Under the pieces are notes generated by a model that was given only the letters and a program-made list of their open reading frames with translations, was not told the DNA's origin and ran no database searches. From UBA9926 sp023261215 (GTDB lineage: Bacteria; Pseudomonadota; Gammaproteobacteria; Pseudomonadales; Azotimanducaceae), in NCBI GenBank assembly GCA_038136035.1, contig JAYPYV010000002.1:103108-167107 (forward strand): 64,000 nucleotides of DNA, given 5' to 3'. Shown here one piece after another: positions 1 through 9,357 of the stretch (position 1 is its first letter; each line of letters opens with the position of its first letter). Both the position numbers and the translations under genes were made by a program.

Positions 1-598
1 ATGCACCACCAAGCAGCGCATGTTCGATTTGAACTGGCGTATTGGGAATCAACCAAAAAGCCAGTGACATTAGTCCGCAATTAAACAAGATAGGCAGGAC
101 CTTGAGTATCCAAGGCGAATCAGACACATCGGAGATCAGCGGCAGACTTAAAACATAGGTGGTCATCGCAAGCGTCGCGACCAGCATCAGTGGCGCCAAC
201 GTCAGAATCGCCCAGTAGGTCAGTAAGCGCTGAACGCCATGCCTTGCCCGCGCCACACGCCAAATCTTATTGAACGATTGCTCAACGGTGAACAGCATCC
301 AAAGGGCGCTTGCTGCCAAAATAATCAAGCTCGGTACACTGAGGCTTTTCGCTTGTTCTGAGAATTGCCCCAAATAGGCTTGAATCGAACCGACGCTGTC
401 CGGCACGATGTTTGAAAAGACGAACGCTTCAAACTCTAGCCAGAGCCCTTGAAAGGCATCAAAGGCCGTGAGGACCATGTAGGCCAGCGCAATGGTGGGC
501 ACCAAAGCAAACAGCGTTTGATAGGTCAGTGCTTTGGCGACTGAGCTGCAACCATCAGCCCCAAAATTCTGAGCCACGGCTTGGAACAATGCCCTCAT
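1..598 (-). CDS. YihY/BrkB-family inner membrane protein (partial, C-terminus outside window)
   Basis: The leftward reading frame is open from 598 to the window edge and encodes about 199 residues of a multi-spanning membrane protein. The N-terminal part, ALTYQTLFALVPTIALAYMV, matches the conserved start of the YihY/BrkB family (once misnamed RNase BN). At least four hydrophobic segments are visible. I chose ATG at 598; in-frame TTG codons about 20 bp upstream, behind a purine-rich stretch, are alternatives and would give the longer N-terminus usual in the family. The function of this family is unsettled. The gene diverges from the ArsC-like gene at 655. Confidence 0.8.
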   Translation of the reverse strand, partial: MRALFQAVAQNFGADGCSSVAKALTYQTLFALVPTIALAYMVLTAFDAFQGLWLEFEAFVFSNIVPDSVGSIQAYLGQFSEQAKSLSVPSLIILAASALWMLFTVEQSFNKIWRVARARHGVQRLLTYWAILTLAPLMLVATLAMTTYVLSLPLISDVSDSPWILKVLPILFNCGLMSLAFWLIPNTPVQIEHALLGGA

Positions 599-654
599 AC
601 TGCGATAGTTACCCAACAACCTGACCCCTTTTCTTTGCCTCAAGGATTGACGCA

Positions 655-1017
655 GTGACCCCGAAACCCATCTTATTTCATAATCCTGACTGTTCGAAAT
701 CAAGGGCCACCCTAGAACTCTTGGATCAGGCTGGCATCGACTATGAAGTGCGTCTGTACCTAGAAACGCCTTTGAATCTTAATGAACTCGATGCAGTCTC
801 GTCTGCTCTGGAGGACGGCGCAAGCGCAATCTTGCGCGAAGAAGACGCGGTCAAAGCCAATCCCAACCTTGATCCAGCAACCCTTGATGAGGCGGCGCGC
901 CTTCAACTCATCGCGGATCAACCCGTTTTGATGCAGCGTCCCATTGTCATGCGAGGCCAGCGAGCGAAAATCGGGCGCCCGCCCGAATCAGTCCTGAACT
1001 TGTTCAGCGACGTTTAA
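655..1017 (+). CDS. ArsC/YfgD-family thioredoxin-fold reductase
   Basis: This 120-residue protein has the ArsC arrangement: an N-terminal beta strand ILFHNPDCSKSR with the single catalytic-type cysteine at residue 13, and a C-terminal GRPPE segment. True glutaredoxin-linked arsenate reductases have HNPxCGTSR, so this copy is closer to the YfgD-like subgroup, whose substrate is often unknown. No ars genes are adjacent, so arsenate resistance is not supported by context. The start is GTG at 655, which is the only start that keeps the first strand. Confidence 0.8.
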   Translation: MTPKPILFHNPDCSKSRATLELLDQAGIDYEVRLYLETPLNLNELDAVSSALEDGASAILREEDAVKANPNLDPATLDEAARLQLIADQPVLMQRPIVMRGQRAKIGRPPESVLNLFSDV

Positions 1018-1157
1018 CGCCCAGAAGCGATCGCTAAGATTAACTCTTTTTAATTGGGTCGGATTACGGAAGACTCCCATTTCGAGATGCGCCAACGGCA
1101 CCCCTTTGGGCTTCGCTAGGCCTATGACGGACCGATGGTTTAAGGAAAGGGGTTCAA

Positions 1158-1535
1158 CTAATGAACGATCTTGGGTACCTGCCGCTCGGATTTACGCTCC
1201 ACCTCGCCCGAGGACGACAGCACCCGTTCGTTGTCGCTGCCTCGATCTCGGCTCCTGACCTCATAACGGCGAGTGACAATTTCACCATCGAGCACGTCGG
1301 GGAGCTCCGTTAAAAAGGTCTCCATGTGAGGGGTCTCAAAATGGTCTTGAAGGGCCTCAATTGATTCCCATTCTTGAAACAGTAGAAATTCAGTCTCGGA
1401 GGACAACGCCGCGTAGAACTCATAAGTCAGGCACCCTGGTTCCTCTCGGGAAAGAATGGCCATATCCTCCATCAGCTTCAATGCACGCTGACGAGAGTCT
1501 GCTCGGATCGGAAATACGCCATGAACGATAATCAT
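1158..1535 (-). CDS. Antibiotic biosynthesis monooxygenase (ABM) domain protein
   Basis: The 125-residue protein begins MIIVHGVFPIRADSR and contains the ABM ferredoxin-like fold pattern: REEPGCLTYEFY, then FLLFQEWES, then a helix with an HFETPHM segment. Family members are small dimeric oxygenases or heme/quinone-binding proteins; the substrate cannot be told from sequence. The last 30 residues are charged and poorly conserved in appearance. It lies 68 bp downstream of the SDR gene on the same strand and may be the last gene of the acyl-CoA operon. The ATG at 1535 is preferred over an upstream extension that lacks family similarity. Confidence 0.75.
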   Translation of the reverse strand: MIIVHGVFPIRADSRQRALKLMEDMAILSREEPGCLTYEFYAALSSETEFLLFQEWESIEALQDHFETPHMETFLTELPDVLDGEIVTRRYEVRSRDRGSDNERVLSSSGEVERKSERQVPKIVH

Positions 1536-1603
1536 TGCGGGATTATAGCACCGCAGCGCTGCCCATGATGTTGCACGCATTGTGCGGAGTATTGCATGAC
1601 GCG

Positions 1604-2383
1604 TTACACGCCGTTCTCAGCTTCGCGATGGACGGAAAAGGGAGACCAGGTTTGTGCAACCGGCATCAGCTCAATTTGGTTGACGTTGACATGGGGGGGA
1701 CGCATGGCAACCCAAAGGATCACTTCAGCGACGTCCTCCGCAGACAGCGGCTGCATACCCTCGTAAACCGCAGCCGCTTTGGCTTCATCCCCACTGAAAC
1801 GGACGACGGAAAACTCGGTTTCACACATGCCCGGCTCTATGACCGTGGTTCTAACCCCTTTACCGAGGAGGTCCGCTCGTAAGTTCCTCGAGAATTGCTG
1901 CACAAACGCTTTCGTCCCGCCATAAACATTTCCGCCAGGATAAGGCCAATTGGCGGCGACCGAGCCCATATTGATAATGTGGCCCACGCCCTGAGCCACC
2001 ATGATCGGCAGGCAAGCCCGAGTACAGTACATCAAGCCCTTAATGTTGGTATCGACCATGATTTCCCAATCTTCAAGATCGGTCTCGTGGGCACCACTTA
2101 ACCCTAACGCCAAGCCCGCGTTATTGAGCAATACGACGGGCGAGGCAAAACCGTCAGGTAACGACTCGAACGCCGCAAAAACAGCCTCCTGATCGCGAAC
2201 ATCCAATTTAACCGTGTGGCAGGGCGTTAAGGCTGAAAGCTCTTCCGCCAATTCGGCAAGGCGTTCTTCTCGACGTGCCATCAGCACCAGCGGAAATCCA
2301 GCCTTTGCAAAGCCGCGAGCAGCAGCCTGGCCAAACCCTGAGCTTGCCCCGGTAATGACCACACTGCCCTGGTCAGCGTTCAT
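1604..2383 (-). CDS. SDR-family NAD(P)-dependent oxidoreductase (YdfG-like)
   Basis: This 259-residue classical short-chain dehydrogenase has the nucleotide motif TGASSGFG near residue 11, NNAG near residue 88 and the catalytic YGGTK after a conserved Ser-containing stretch (NMGSVA). The general pattern resembles YdfG, which acts on 3-hydroxy acids such as 3-hydroxypropionate and serine. Its ATG overlaps the TGA of the upstream CoA ligase (ATGA), so it is translationally coupled. This context suggests oxidation or reduction of a hydroxyacyl intermediate, but the substrate is inferred only. Confidence 0.88.
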   Translation of the reverse strand: MNADQGSVVITGASSGFGQAAARGFAKAGFPLVLMARREERLAELAEELSALTPCHTVKLDVRDQEAVFAAFESLPDGFASPVVLLNNAGLALGLSGAHETDLEDWEIMVDTNIKGLMYCTRACLPIMVAQGVGHIINMGSVAANWPYPGGNVYGGTKAFVQQFSRNLRADLLGKGVRTTVIEPGMCETEFSVVRFSGDEAKAAAVYEGMQPLSAEDVAEVILWVAMRPPHVNVNQIELMPVAQTWSPFSVHREAENGV

Positions 2384-4445
2384 CCAGCGTTACCCTGACC
2401 AACACCGACACCGAGCATCGCCGTTCTTATTTCATCCAAGATCGCAGGATCATCAANNNNNNNNNNNNNNNNNNNNNNNNNNNNNNNNNNNNNNNNNNNN
2501 NNNNNNNNNNNNNNNNNNNNNNNNNNNNNNNNNNNNNNNNNNNNNNNNNNNNNNNNACACCGACACCGAGCATCGCCGTTCTTATTTCATCCAAGATCGC
2601 AGGATCATCAATCGTTGCGGGCACATCCACAAACTGATGGTCGGCGATTTGTCGCATCGTCTTGCGCAAGATTTTGCCTGAGCGTGTCTTGGGCAGTCGT
2701 TGCACGGAGACCAATTTTTTGAAATTGGCGAAGGCGCCGATCGTTGAGCGAACCATCTGGATCAATTCTGTCGATATCTCATCCATGGATTGGTTGGCAC
2801 CGTCTTTTAGCACCAGAAGACCCAATGGCACCTGCCCCTTGTCCTCATCCGCGATCCCTATCACGGCACATTCCGCGACAGCCTGATGTTCTGAGACCAC
2901 GGCTTCCATCTCACCCGTGGACAATCGATGACCCGCCACGTTGATCACGTCATCGGTTCGGCCGGTGATGTAAAGATAGCCTTCCTCATCAATGTAGCCA
3001 CCGTCCCCGGTGTGGTAGTAACCCGGATATTCTGTGAGATAAGCCTCGATAAGTCGGGCGTGATGATTCCATACCGTGGGTAGACAGCCCGGCGGTAGGG
3101 GCAATGATAAGACCACCGCGCCGGTTTCATTTGGCGCACAGGGATTCAACGCGTCATCCACAATCTTGACTTCATACCCTGGGATCGTGAGCCCTGCACT
3201 GCCAACCTTAATCGGCAGATCAGCCTTAAAACCCTGAGGCACGCCCGCGACCGGGCTTCCCGTTTCCGTCTGCCACCAGTGATCCACCACTGGCACGGAG
3301 ACTCGATCTGCGAGCCAGTGATAAGTCGCAGGATCGGTTCGCTCACCCGCTAAAAACAATGCCTTCAACGCACTTAAATTGTACTGCTTGATCAGCGCAC
3401 CCTCTGGATCTTCTTTCCGAATGGCGCGAAAGGCCGTAGGCGCAGTGAAAAAGATGTTCACTTTGTGCTCGGCCATCACTCGCCAGAAGGTGCCTGCATC
3501 CGGCGTTCGAACGGGCTTACCCTCAAACAAAAGCGTCGTGCATCCCATCAACAGGGGCGCGTAGACGATATAGGAATGACCCACCACCCAGCCGACATCT
3601 GATGCTGCCCAAAAGACGTCGCCAGGCTCGGCACCATAGAGCACCTTCATACTGTGCATGAGCGCGACCGCATGCCCCCCATGATCGCGAACGACGCCTT
3701 TGGGTTTACCCGTTGTGCCCGACGTGTAAAGAATATAAAGCGGGTCGGTTGCGTTCACTTCAACCCACGCATGAGGCTCAGCCCGGCTGACGGTCTCGCG
3801 CCAATCTAAATCTCCAGCTTTTAAGCGGTAGGGCACTTCGGGCCTCGCCAGAACGAGACGTGCCGATACCTTATGCTCAGCGAGCTCACACGCTGCATCC
3901 ACGAGGGGTAGGTAGGGAATCGCTTGCTCGAATTCAATGCCGCAGGTGGCCGTCAGCAACACCTTGGGCGTCGCGTCATCGATACGTGTTGCCAACTCTC
4001 TGGGCGCAAACCCACCGAAAACCACCGAATGAATCGCGCCAAGTCTCGCGCAAGCCAGCATGGCAAAGGCGGCCTCAGGCACCATAGGCAGATAGATGAT
4101 GACGCGATCGCCGAATCCCACACCCATCGCCGAAAGTGCCCCAGCCAAGCGTTCTACTTCTGCGAGTAATTCTTGGTATGTCCAGCGCTGAACCGTTTGG
4201 GTCACTGGCGAGTCATAGATCAATGCCACTTGTTCACCGCGACCGCTCTGGACCTGATGATCCAGCGCTAAAAACGCAGTATTCAGCACCCCGTCCGGGA
4301 AGTAATCAGCTAATCCATCCTCTCGAATGCGGGACACCACTGCGGGCTTTTTAAACCACGCCAACTCATCCGCTTGCTTTTGCCAATACGCATCAGACCC
4401 AGCGGCCCACTCAGCGTATTGCTCGTGGTAATCAGCCCCCATCAT
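2380..4445 (-). CDS. prpE: Propionyl-CoA synthetase-like acyl-CoA ligase (interrupted by assembly artefact)
   Basis: This is an AMP-forming acyl-CoA synthetase of the PrpE/ACSS3 type. It has the P-loop-like YTSGTTGKPKG near residue 235, the DHWWQTETG segment, YHTGDGGYIDEEGY, and the C-terminal PKTRSGKILRKTMR carrying the acetylatable lysine. As printed, the frame runs into 100 N plus a repeated 55 bp. Deleting those 155 bp leaves exactly 1911 bp (636 residues plus TGA at 2380-2382), close to the usual 628 of PrpE. The start ATG at 4445 overlaps the stop of the AMACR gene by one base. Propionate is the likely substrate; acetate or another short acid is possible. Confidence 0.9.
2457..2556. other. 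100-N assembly gap flanked by 55-bp duplicate
   Basis: Bases 2402-2456 and 2557-2611 are identical, one copy on each side of exactly 100 N. Joining the copies restores the ligase frame, so nothing is actually missing here. Confidence 0.95.
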
Positions 4446-5578
4446 CAGGATGCTTCTGATGCCACCTGATCAGAAAGCAATTGCTCGACTTCAGCCGCAC
4501 CATAACCCGCCGATTCCAGCACGGCCCGGGTGTCCTGACCCGGTTTTCGTGAGGCGGTGGATAATTGGGGCGACGTTCTAGAGAATCTCGGCGAGGGTGC
4601 CGGTTGAACCACACCATCGAGATTCTGGAACGTTTGTCTGGCCGCGTTATGCGGGTGACTCGCGACCTCTGAAATTGATAGCACGGGCGCGAAACAGACG
4701 TCCGAGCCTTCCATGATGGCGCACCATTCATCCCGTGTCTTGGTCTTAAAGACTTCAGTCAATTTCGATTGCAGCGCGGGCCAATGTTGCTGATTCATTT
4801 GTGGCGCGAACTCTTCAGCGCTCAAACCCGCTTTTTCAATAAGCAAGGCGTAGAACTGAGGTTCGATGGACCCAAGAGAAATGTATTTCCCATCGCTGGT
4901 CTCATAGGTGCCGTAAAAGTGCGCGCCACCATCGAGCATATTGCTGGCCCGCTCTTCCTTGAAGACTCCGCCCGCGTACATCGTGAAAAACATCGCCATG
5001 AGGGTCGCCGCACCGTCAACCATGGCCGCATCCACCACTTGGCCCTTGCCTGATTTGTTCGCTTCGAGCATGCCGCAGGCCAGACCGAAGGCCAGCAACA
5101 TTCCACCACCCCCAAAGTCGCCGACCAAGTTAAGGGGAGGAACCGGTTTGCCCCCCTTTGGACCAATGGCATGCAGCGCGCCCGCCAGCGAAATATAGTT
5201 AATGTCGTGTCCAGCGGCCTGGGCCATGGGACCCTCTTGACCCCACCCCGTCATCCGACCGTAGACCAGCTTGGGATTCCGTGCCATGCAGTCCTCTGGG
5301 CCCAATCCAAGGCGTTCTGTTACGCCGGGTCTGAAGCCTTCGAACAAGGCATCGGCGCTCTCGCAAAGCTTCAGCACCACCTCTTTCGCTTCCGGCTTCT
5401 TTAAATCAAGCGCGATCGACTGTCGCCCACGACCCAGCACATCTTGGCCTCTCGCTGTCGCCCCATAGCGATCGATCCGAATCACCTCAGCGCCCATATC
5501 GGCAAGCATCATGCCGCAAAAAGGCCCCGGTCCAATGCCAGCGAGCTCAATGATTCGATATCCGGATAACGGCCCCAT
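4445..5578 (-). CDS. Alpha-methylacyl-CoA racemase / CaiB-BaiF family (AMACR-like)
   Basis: The 377-residue protein begins MGPLSGYRIIELAGIGPGPF, the hallmark of AMACR/MCR enzymes that epimerise 2-methylacyl-CoA esters, rather than of class III CoA-transferases. The catalytic His lies in AGHDINYI and the catalytic Asp in NLVGDFGGGG. The ATG at 5578 is preferred because a strong GGAGG lies just upstream; an upstream in-frame extension has none. It is first in a leftward operon with the CoA ligase and SDR, consistent with handling of branched-chain or other acyl-CoA substrates. Confidence 0.88.
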   Translation of the reverse strand: MGPLSGYRIIELAGIGPGPFCGMMLADMGAEVIRIDRYGATARGQDVLGRGRQSIALDLKKPEAKEVVLKLCESADALFEGFRPGVTERLGLGPEDCMARNPKLVYGRMTGWGQEGPMAQAAGHDINYISLAGALHAIGPKGGKPVPPLNLVGDFGGGGMLLAFGLACGMLEANKSGKGQVVDAAMVDGAATLMAMFFTMYAGGVFKEERASNMLDGGAHFYGTYETSDGKYISLGSIEPQFYALLIEKAGLSAEEFAPQMNQQHWPALQSKLTEVFKTKTRDEWCAIMEGSDVCFAPVLSISEVASHPHNAARQTFQNLDGVVQPAPSPRFSRTSPQLSTASRKPGQDTRAVLESAGYGAAEVEQLLSDQVASEAS

Positions 5579-5732
5579 GAGAATTCCTCCACTGATAAGA
5601 GCGACCATTTATGCACAAGTGCTCCTGCCAGCGCAATAAATGGCCTGGGTTGTCACTCATCCGAGCATCCGAAGGTGGAAAGGATTTTGGAAGGCCATCC
5701 GCAACGCGGTATCCTCTGCGGACCCATTCACG

Positions 5733-6395
5733 ATGATCCTTCAAATCATGCTTGATCACATCCTCATAGAACCCGACCAACCGACCGCTGGGGCAGTGAT
5801 TTTTCTCCATGGCCTGGGCGCTGACGGTCACGATTTCGAGCCCATCGTGCCGGAGCTCAAAATTGATGACCTGAATCTGCGTTTTATATTCCCTCACGCC
5901 CCAGAGCGTGCCATCACGATTAACAACGGCGAGACCATGCGAGCCTGGTACGACTTCGTGCCACACTCTGAAACTTCGGGCGCTGAGGATATCAAGGCGT
6001 CGGCGCAATTGATCCAAGCCCTCATCCAAGACCAAATGGACCAGGGCATTGCGCCCAACAAAATCATCCTTGCAGGGTTCTCTCAAGGGGGCGTCATGGC
6101 ACTCGAGGTCGGACTGAGGCAGCCGACTCGAATTGCCGGTGTCGTTGGCCTATCCACCTACTTACATGACGCCAACGCGACCGAGCGCGAGCGTACCGAT
6201 GCCAATCTCGGCATTCCCATCTTTCTCGGGCATGGCAGGATGGATCCGATGATCCCAATCATGCGGGCCGCAACGTCGAGGGAAAACCTGATTCGCATGG
6301 CTTACGACGTCGAGTGGCACGATTACCCCATGGGCCATCAAGTTTGCATGGAGGAGATCGAGGATCTCGCTCAATTCATCCGCCGATGCCTATGA
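5733..6395 (+). CDS. Phospholipase/carboxylesterase-type alpha/beta hydrolase
   Basis: The 220-residue protein follows the carboxylesterase II/EstB pattern: oxyanion strand VIFLHGLGADGHDFEP, nucleophile elbow GFSQGG, acid residue in HGRMDPMIP and catalytic His in YPMGHQVCMEE. No signal peptide is seen, so it is cytoplasmic. Start sites at 5733 or 5748 are both possible; neither has a strong ribosome site. Its TGA overlaps the start of miaE (ATGA), giving a coupled pair. Confidence 0.85.
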   Translation: MILQIMLDHILIEPDQPTAGAVIFLHGLGADGHDFEPIVPELKIDDLNLRFIFPHAPERAITINNGETMRAWYDFVPHSETSGAEDIKASAQLIQALIQDQMDQGIAPNKIILAGFSQGGVMALEVGLRQPTRIAGVVGLSTYLHDANATERERTDANLGIPIFLGHGRMDPMIPIMRAATSRENLIRMAYDVEWHDYPMGHQVCMEEIEDLAQFIRRCL

Positions 6396-6997
6396 CCACC
6401 GCGTCTGTGTCCGAATTGGCCTCGTCTTTCGCGCTGAGGGTCCCGTCTCGAGCAGAGTGGGTCACTGTGGTCCTTGCAGACTTCGATCACTTTCTTCTGG
6501 ATCACGCGGCCAACGAGCGCAAAGCCTCTGCTATGGCCATGTCGATGGTGGCGCATTATCCCAACAGAGCTCGACTCGTATCCCAAATGATCGATCTTGC
6601 GCTTGAGGAAATGAATCATTTTCGTCAGGTGTATCGCATCATCGAAGCGCGAGGCCTGTATCTCACAGATGATGAAAAGGACCCTTACGTCAATCAACTC
6701 AGACGGCATTTCCAAAAGGACAGCGAAGCTTACTTTTTGGATCGGCTGCTCGCCGGCGCGGTGATCGAGGCTCGAGGTGCCGAACGCTTCAACCTGCTAG
6801 CCCAAGCCATCGAAGACCCTAAAACAGCACGATTTTATGAGGTGTTAGCGCGTTCGGAGGCCGAGCACGAGCACCTCTTTATCGATCTTGCCGAACACTA
6901 TTTTGATCACGCGTTGATTGAACCACGCCTAGATTTTTGGCTGGCGATTGAAGCCGAAATTTTAACTTCACTGCCGATTACCGCCCGACTGCATTGA
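6392..6997 (+). CDS. miaE: tRNA 2-methylthio-N6-isopentenyladenosine-37 hydroxylase
   Basis: MiaE is a diiron oxygenase that hydroxylates the isopentenyl chain of ms2i6A37 in tRNA. The 201-residue protein shows the two carboxylate/His pairs of the ferritin-like fold, EEMNHFRQV near residue 75 and SEAEHEHLF near residue 165, plus EARGAERF in between. The ATG at 6392 overlaps the esterase stop by four bases; an in-frame ATG two codons upstream is also possible. It is followed without a gap by a glycosyltransferase gene. Confidence 0.9.
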   Translation: MTTASVSELASSFALRVPSRAEWVTVVLADFDHFLLDHAANERKASAMAMSMVAHYPNRARLVSQMIDLALEEMNHFRQVYRIIEARGLYLTDDEKDPYVNQLRRHFQKDSEAYFLDRLLAGAVIEARGAERFNLLAQAIEDPKTARFYEVLARSEAEHEHLFIDLAEHYFDHALIEPRLDFWLAIEAEILTSLPITARLH

Positions 6998-8322
6998 TGG
7001 ACCCACCCGACACGTCCGAAGATTTAAAGCGCCCATCGCAGGGAAAAGATCGCGTCATTGAGAAGTATCTGACCCAGTTTGCGGAACCAGAAATCTCGGA
7101 TCTGGCGGTCCCAAGCATCTTTGAAGTTGCCCTTGTGATTCCCGCTTTTCAGGAATCAGCCTCTACGATTGGACAACTGATCAAGTCGCTTCCAAGCACC
7201 TGTTTACCCATCCTTGTGATCAACGCGCCCGAAGAGGATGCGCCTACTCTGAATCTCTTCAGGGCGATGGGGGCTCTGCCAACCATCGCTTTTGGCCGCC
7301 ACTGGTCGCTCAGAACCCATGGCCAGGCGCAACAACTTTTGGTGTTCGAATATTGTCTTGATGGACACTACCCACCACCAAAACAAGGCGTCGGCCTTGC
7401 CCGCAAAGTTGGCGTCGATGCCGCACTCAAGCTGCACCAACAGGGCGTGCTTCAATCAGACCGCATCTATTTAACCGACGCCGACGCCACCTTACCTCGA
7501 GACTATTTCTCAACGTCTTGGCCAAAACAGGCGGGCGCTGTGGTCTTCCCTTATCTCCACCGGCTATCCGGATCAAATGAAGCCAAGCGCGCCACGCTAC
7601 TCTTCGAATGTCGCCTGCGTCATTATGAATCGGGATTGAGATACGCGGGGTCTCGGTATGCTTATCCTACGCTAGGGTCACTGATCGGCGTTCGTGCAGG
7701 CGCCTATGCGGCGGCGAGAGGCATGCCCAAGCGTGCGGCTGGCGAGGACTTTTACCTGCTCAACAAACTCCGCAAGCTGGGAGACGTGGCGCGACTATCC
7801 TGCCGCCCCATTAGGTTAGAAAACCGCGCTTCTGCCCGAGTACCCATGGGCACGGGGCCTTCGTTGATTCAGCTCATCGACGCCCTCTCTGATGGTCGAA
7901 TGCCAGGCTTCTACAATCCTTCGAGCTTCGAAAGTTTGAAGTGCCTTCTGGACACGCTCTGGAACCTCGAGACCCCAGATGAAATCTTGCAGATAGACGA
8001 TGAAGCGATTCAAGATTTTGCAGAGACCACAGACCTTTTAATGACCCTCGAGCAATTGCGAAACGCAGCGCGCACCCAATCAAGGTTACAGCAGTCGTTG
8101 CTTGAGTGGTTCGATGGGTTCAGGCAACTCAAGTTCATCCATTTCTTAAGAGACCGCCATCACCCACTTGTGACACTGGAGCAGGCGATTTCAGCGCCCT
8201 GGTTCAATGAGACAAGCAGAGCAGGGTTCAGTCAGGTTCGCTATCGACAACTCCGGACACTGGCGACTGGGTTCGCCGAAACCGCTATGGGGCCTGTGAT
8301 TTCTCGGCGATCGCCGCCCTAA
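6997..8322 (+). CDS. Family 2-like glycosyltransferase
   Basis: The 441-residue protein has a GT-A core: first strand VALVIPAFQESASTI near residue 45, a DxD-type metal motif in IYLTDADATLP near residue 160, and an acceptor-side acid motif AGEDFYLL near residue 250. It has no transmembrane helices and an unassigned helical C-terminus. The ATG at 6997 overlaps the miaE stop (TGATG). Donor and acceptor are unknown; the DADA motif resembles hexosyltransferases acting on compatible-solute or surface-glycan precursors, which is only an inference. Confidence 0.75.
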   Translation: MDPPDTSEDLKRPSQGKDRVIEKYLTQFAEPEISDLAVPSIFEVALVIPAFQESASTIGQLIKSLPSTCLPILVINAPEEDAPTLNLFRAMGALPTIAFGRHWSLRTHGQAQQLLVFEYCLDGHYPPPKQGVGLARKVGVDAALKLHQQGVLQSDRIYLTDADATLPRDYFSTSWPKQAGAVVFPYLHRLSGSNEAKRATLLFECRLRHYESGLRYAGSRYAYPTLGSLIGVRAGAYAAARGMPKRAAGEDFYLLNKLRKLGDVARLSCRPIRLENRASARVPMGTGPSLIQLIDALSDGRMPGFYNPSSFESLKCLLDTLWNLETPDEILQIDDEAIQDFAETTDLLMTLEQLRNAARTQSRLQQSLLEWFDGFRQLKFIHFLRDRHHPLVTLEQAISAPWFNETSRAGFSQVRYRQLRTLATGFAETAMGPVISRRSPP

Positions 8323-8395
8323 ACCGCGCGCTGTCAGGCCTTGCTCATGCTAAAATCCGCGCTTTTCATATTGCGCACAGACGAATCCGATTACC

Positions 8396-9349
8396 ATGCA
8401 CAAAGTCTTCATTGATGGTCAAAACGGTACCACGGGTCTACAGATCCACGAACGTCTGCGACGACGCGACGACATCGAGCTGTTGATCATCGACGAAGCG
8501 CAGCGAAAGAACCCGCAGGCAAAAAAAAACCTGATTGAGGCAGCAGATGTCTTGATCCTCTGCCTGCCGGACGAGGCTGCAATTGAAGCGGCTGCGCTTG
8601 CCGGGGACTGTGTCGTGATCGACGCCAGCACCGCGCATCGAACGCACCCTGATTGGGTTTACGGGCTTCCTGAACTGCCTGGCGCTCAGCGCGATCAGAT
8701 CCGAACCTCAAAGCGCATTGCCAACCCAGGCTGTTATCCGACAGGGGTCGTGCTGGCATTACGCCCACTGGTTGAGACGGGAGTGATTGCTTCCAACGCA
8801 GGGCTGTTCGTGAGTGCCCTGTCCGGTTACTCGGGCGGCGGCAAGGGCATGATCGAGGACTTCACCCGTGTTGATCAATCGGCCTGTCGGCCCTATGCGT
8901 TGAGTCTTGACCACAAACATCGACCCGAAATGCAGGTCTATTCTGGCCTAACAGAGGCCCCTGTTTTCCTCCCACATGTAGGCAATTTTTACCAAGGGAT
9001 GTTGATCGAAATCGGCATCAAAAAGCGGGCTTTCGGGCGCCAGGTGACCGGTCAGGCCGTCATTGACGCCTGGCATCAACACTACCAAGACGAACCCTTT
9101 ATTCGCATCATGGCCCTCAACCCAAGCACTGCACTCGATGGCAAGTTTCTCGACCCTGAAGCCGTCAACGGGACCAACCTTGTGGATCTCATGTGTTTCG
9201 AAAGCGAGCAGGATCTCCTTCTGGTCGCTCGCCTTGATAACCTCGGCAAAGGCGCTGCAGGCGCTGCCGTCCAAAATCTCAACATCGCGTTAAATATCGA
9301 AGAATCCGTCTCTCTGATTCAATCAGAGCCGTCCATCACCGCCCCCTGA
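8396..9349 (+). CDS. argC: N-acetyl-gamma-glutamyl-phosphate reductase (short, type 2)
   Basis: ArgC makes N-acetylglutamate semialdehyde, the third step of arginine synthesis. The 317-residue protein has the Rossmann start VFIDGQNGTTG, the catalytic cysteine in ANPGCYPTG near residue 117, and LDHKHRPEM. Its length matches the short AGPR type 2 class. No other arg gene is adjacent. The ATG at 8396 fits the first beta strand. The downstream aminotransferase starts 8 bp after the stop and is probably co-transcribed. Confidence 0.93.
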   Translation: MHKVFIDGQNGTTGLQIHERLRRRDDIELLIIDEAQRKNPQAKKNLIEAADVLILCLPDEAAIEAAALAGDCVVIDASTAHRTHPDWVYGLPELPGAQRDQIRTSKRIANPGCYPTGVVLALRPLVETGVIASNAGLFVSALSGYSGGGKGMIEDFTRVDQSACRPYALSLDHKHRPEMQVYSGLTEAPVFLPHVGNFYQGMLIEIGIKKRAFGRQVTGQAVIDAWHQHYQDEPFIRIMALNPSTALDGKFLDPEAVNGTNLVDLMCFESEQDLLLVARLDNLGKGAAGAAVQNLNIALNIEESVSLIQSEPSITAP

Positions 9350-9357
9350 GACACCTC

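Noticed and set aside
1535..1882. Rightward 115-codon frame opposite the SDR gene
   Set aside because: It lies wholly antisense to a well-supported SDR gene and has no domain or ribosome site.
5547..6086. Leftward 179-codon frame opposite the esterase
   Set aside because: Antisense to a gene with a full catalytic triad; no family match.
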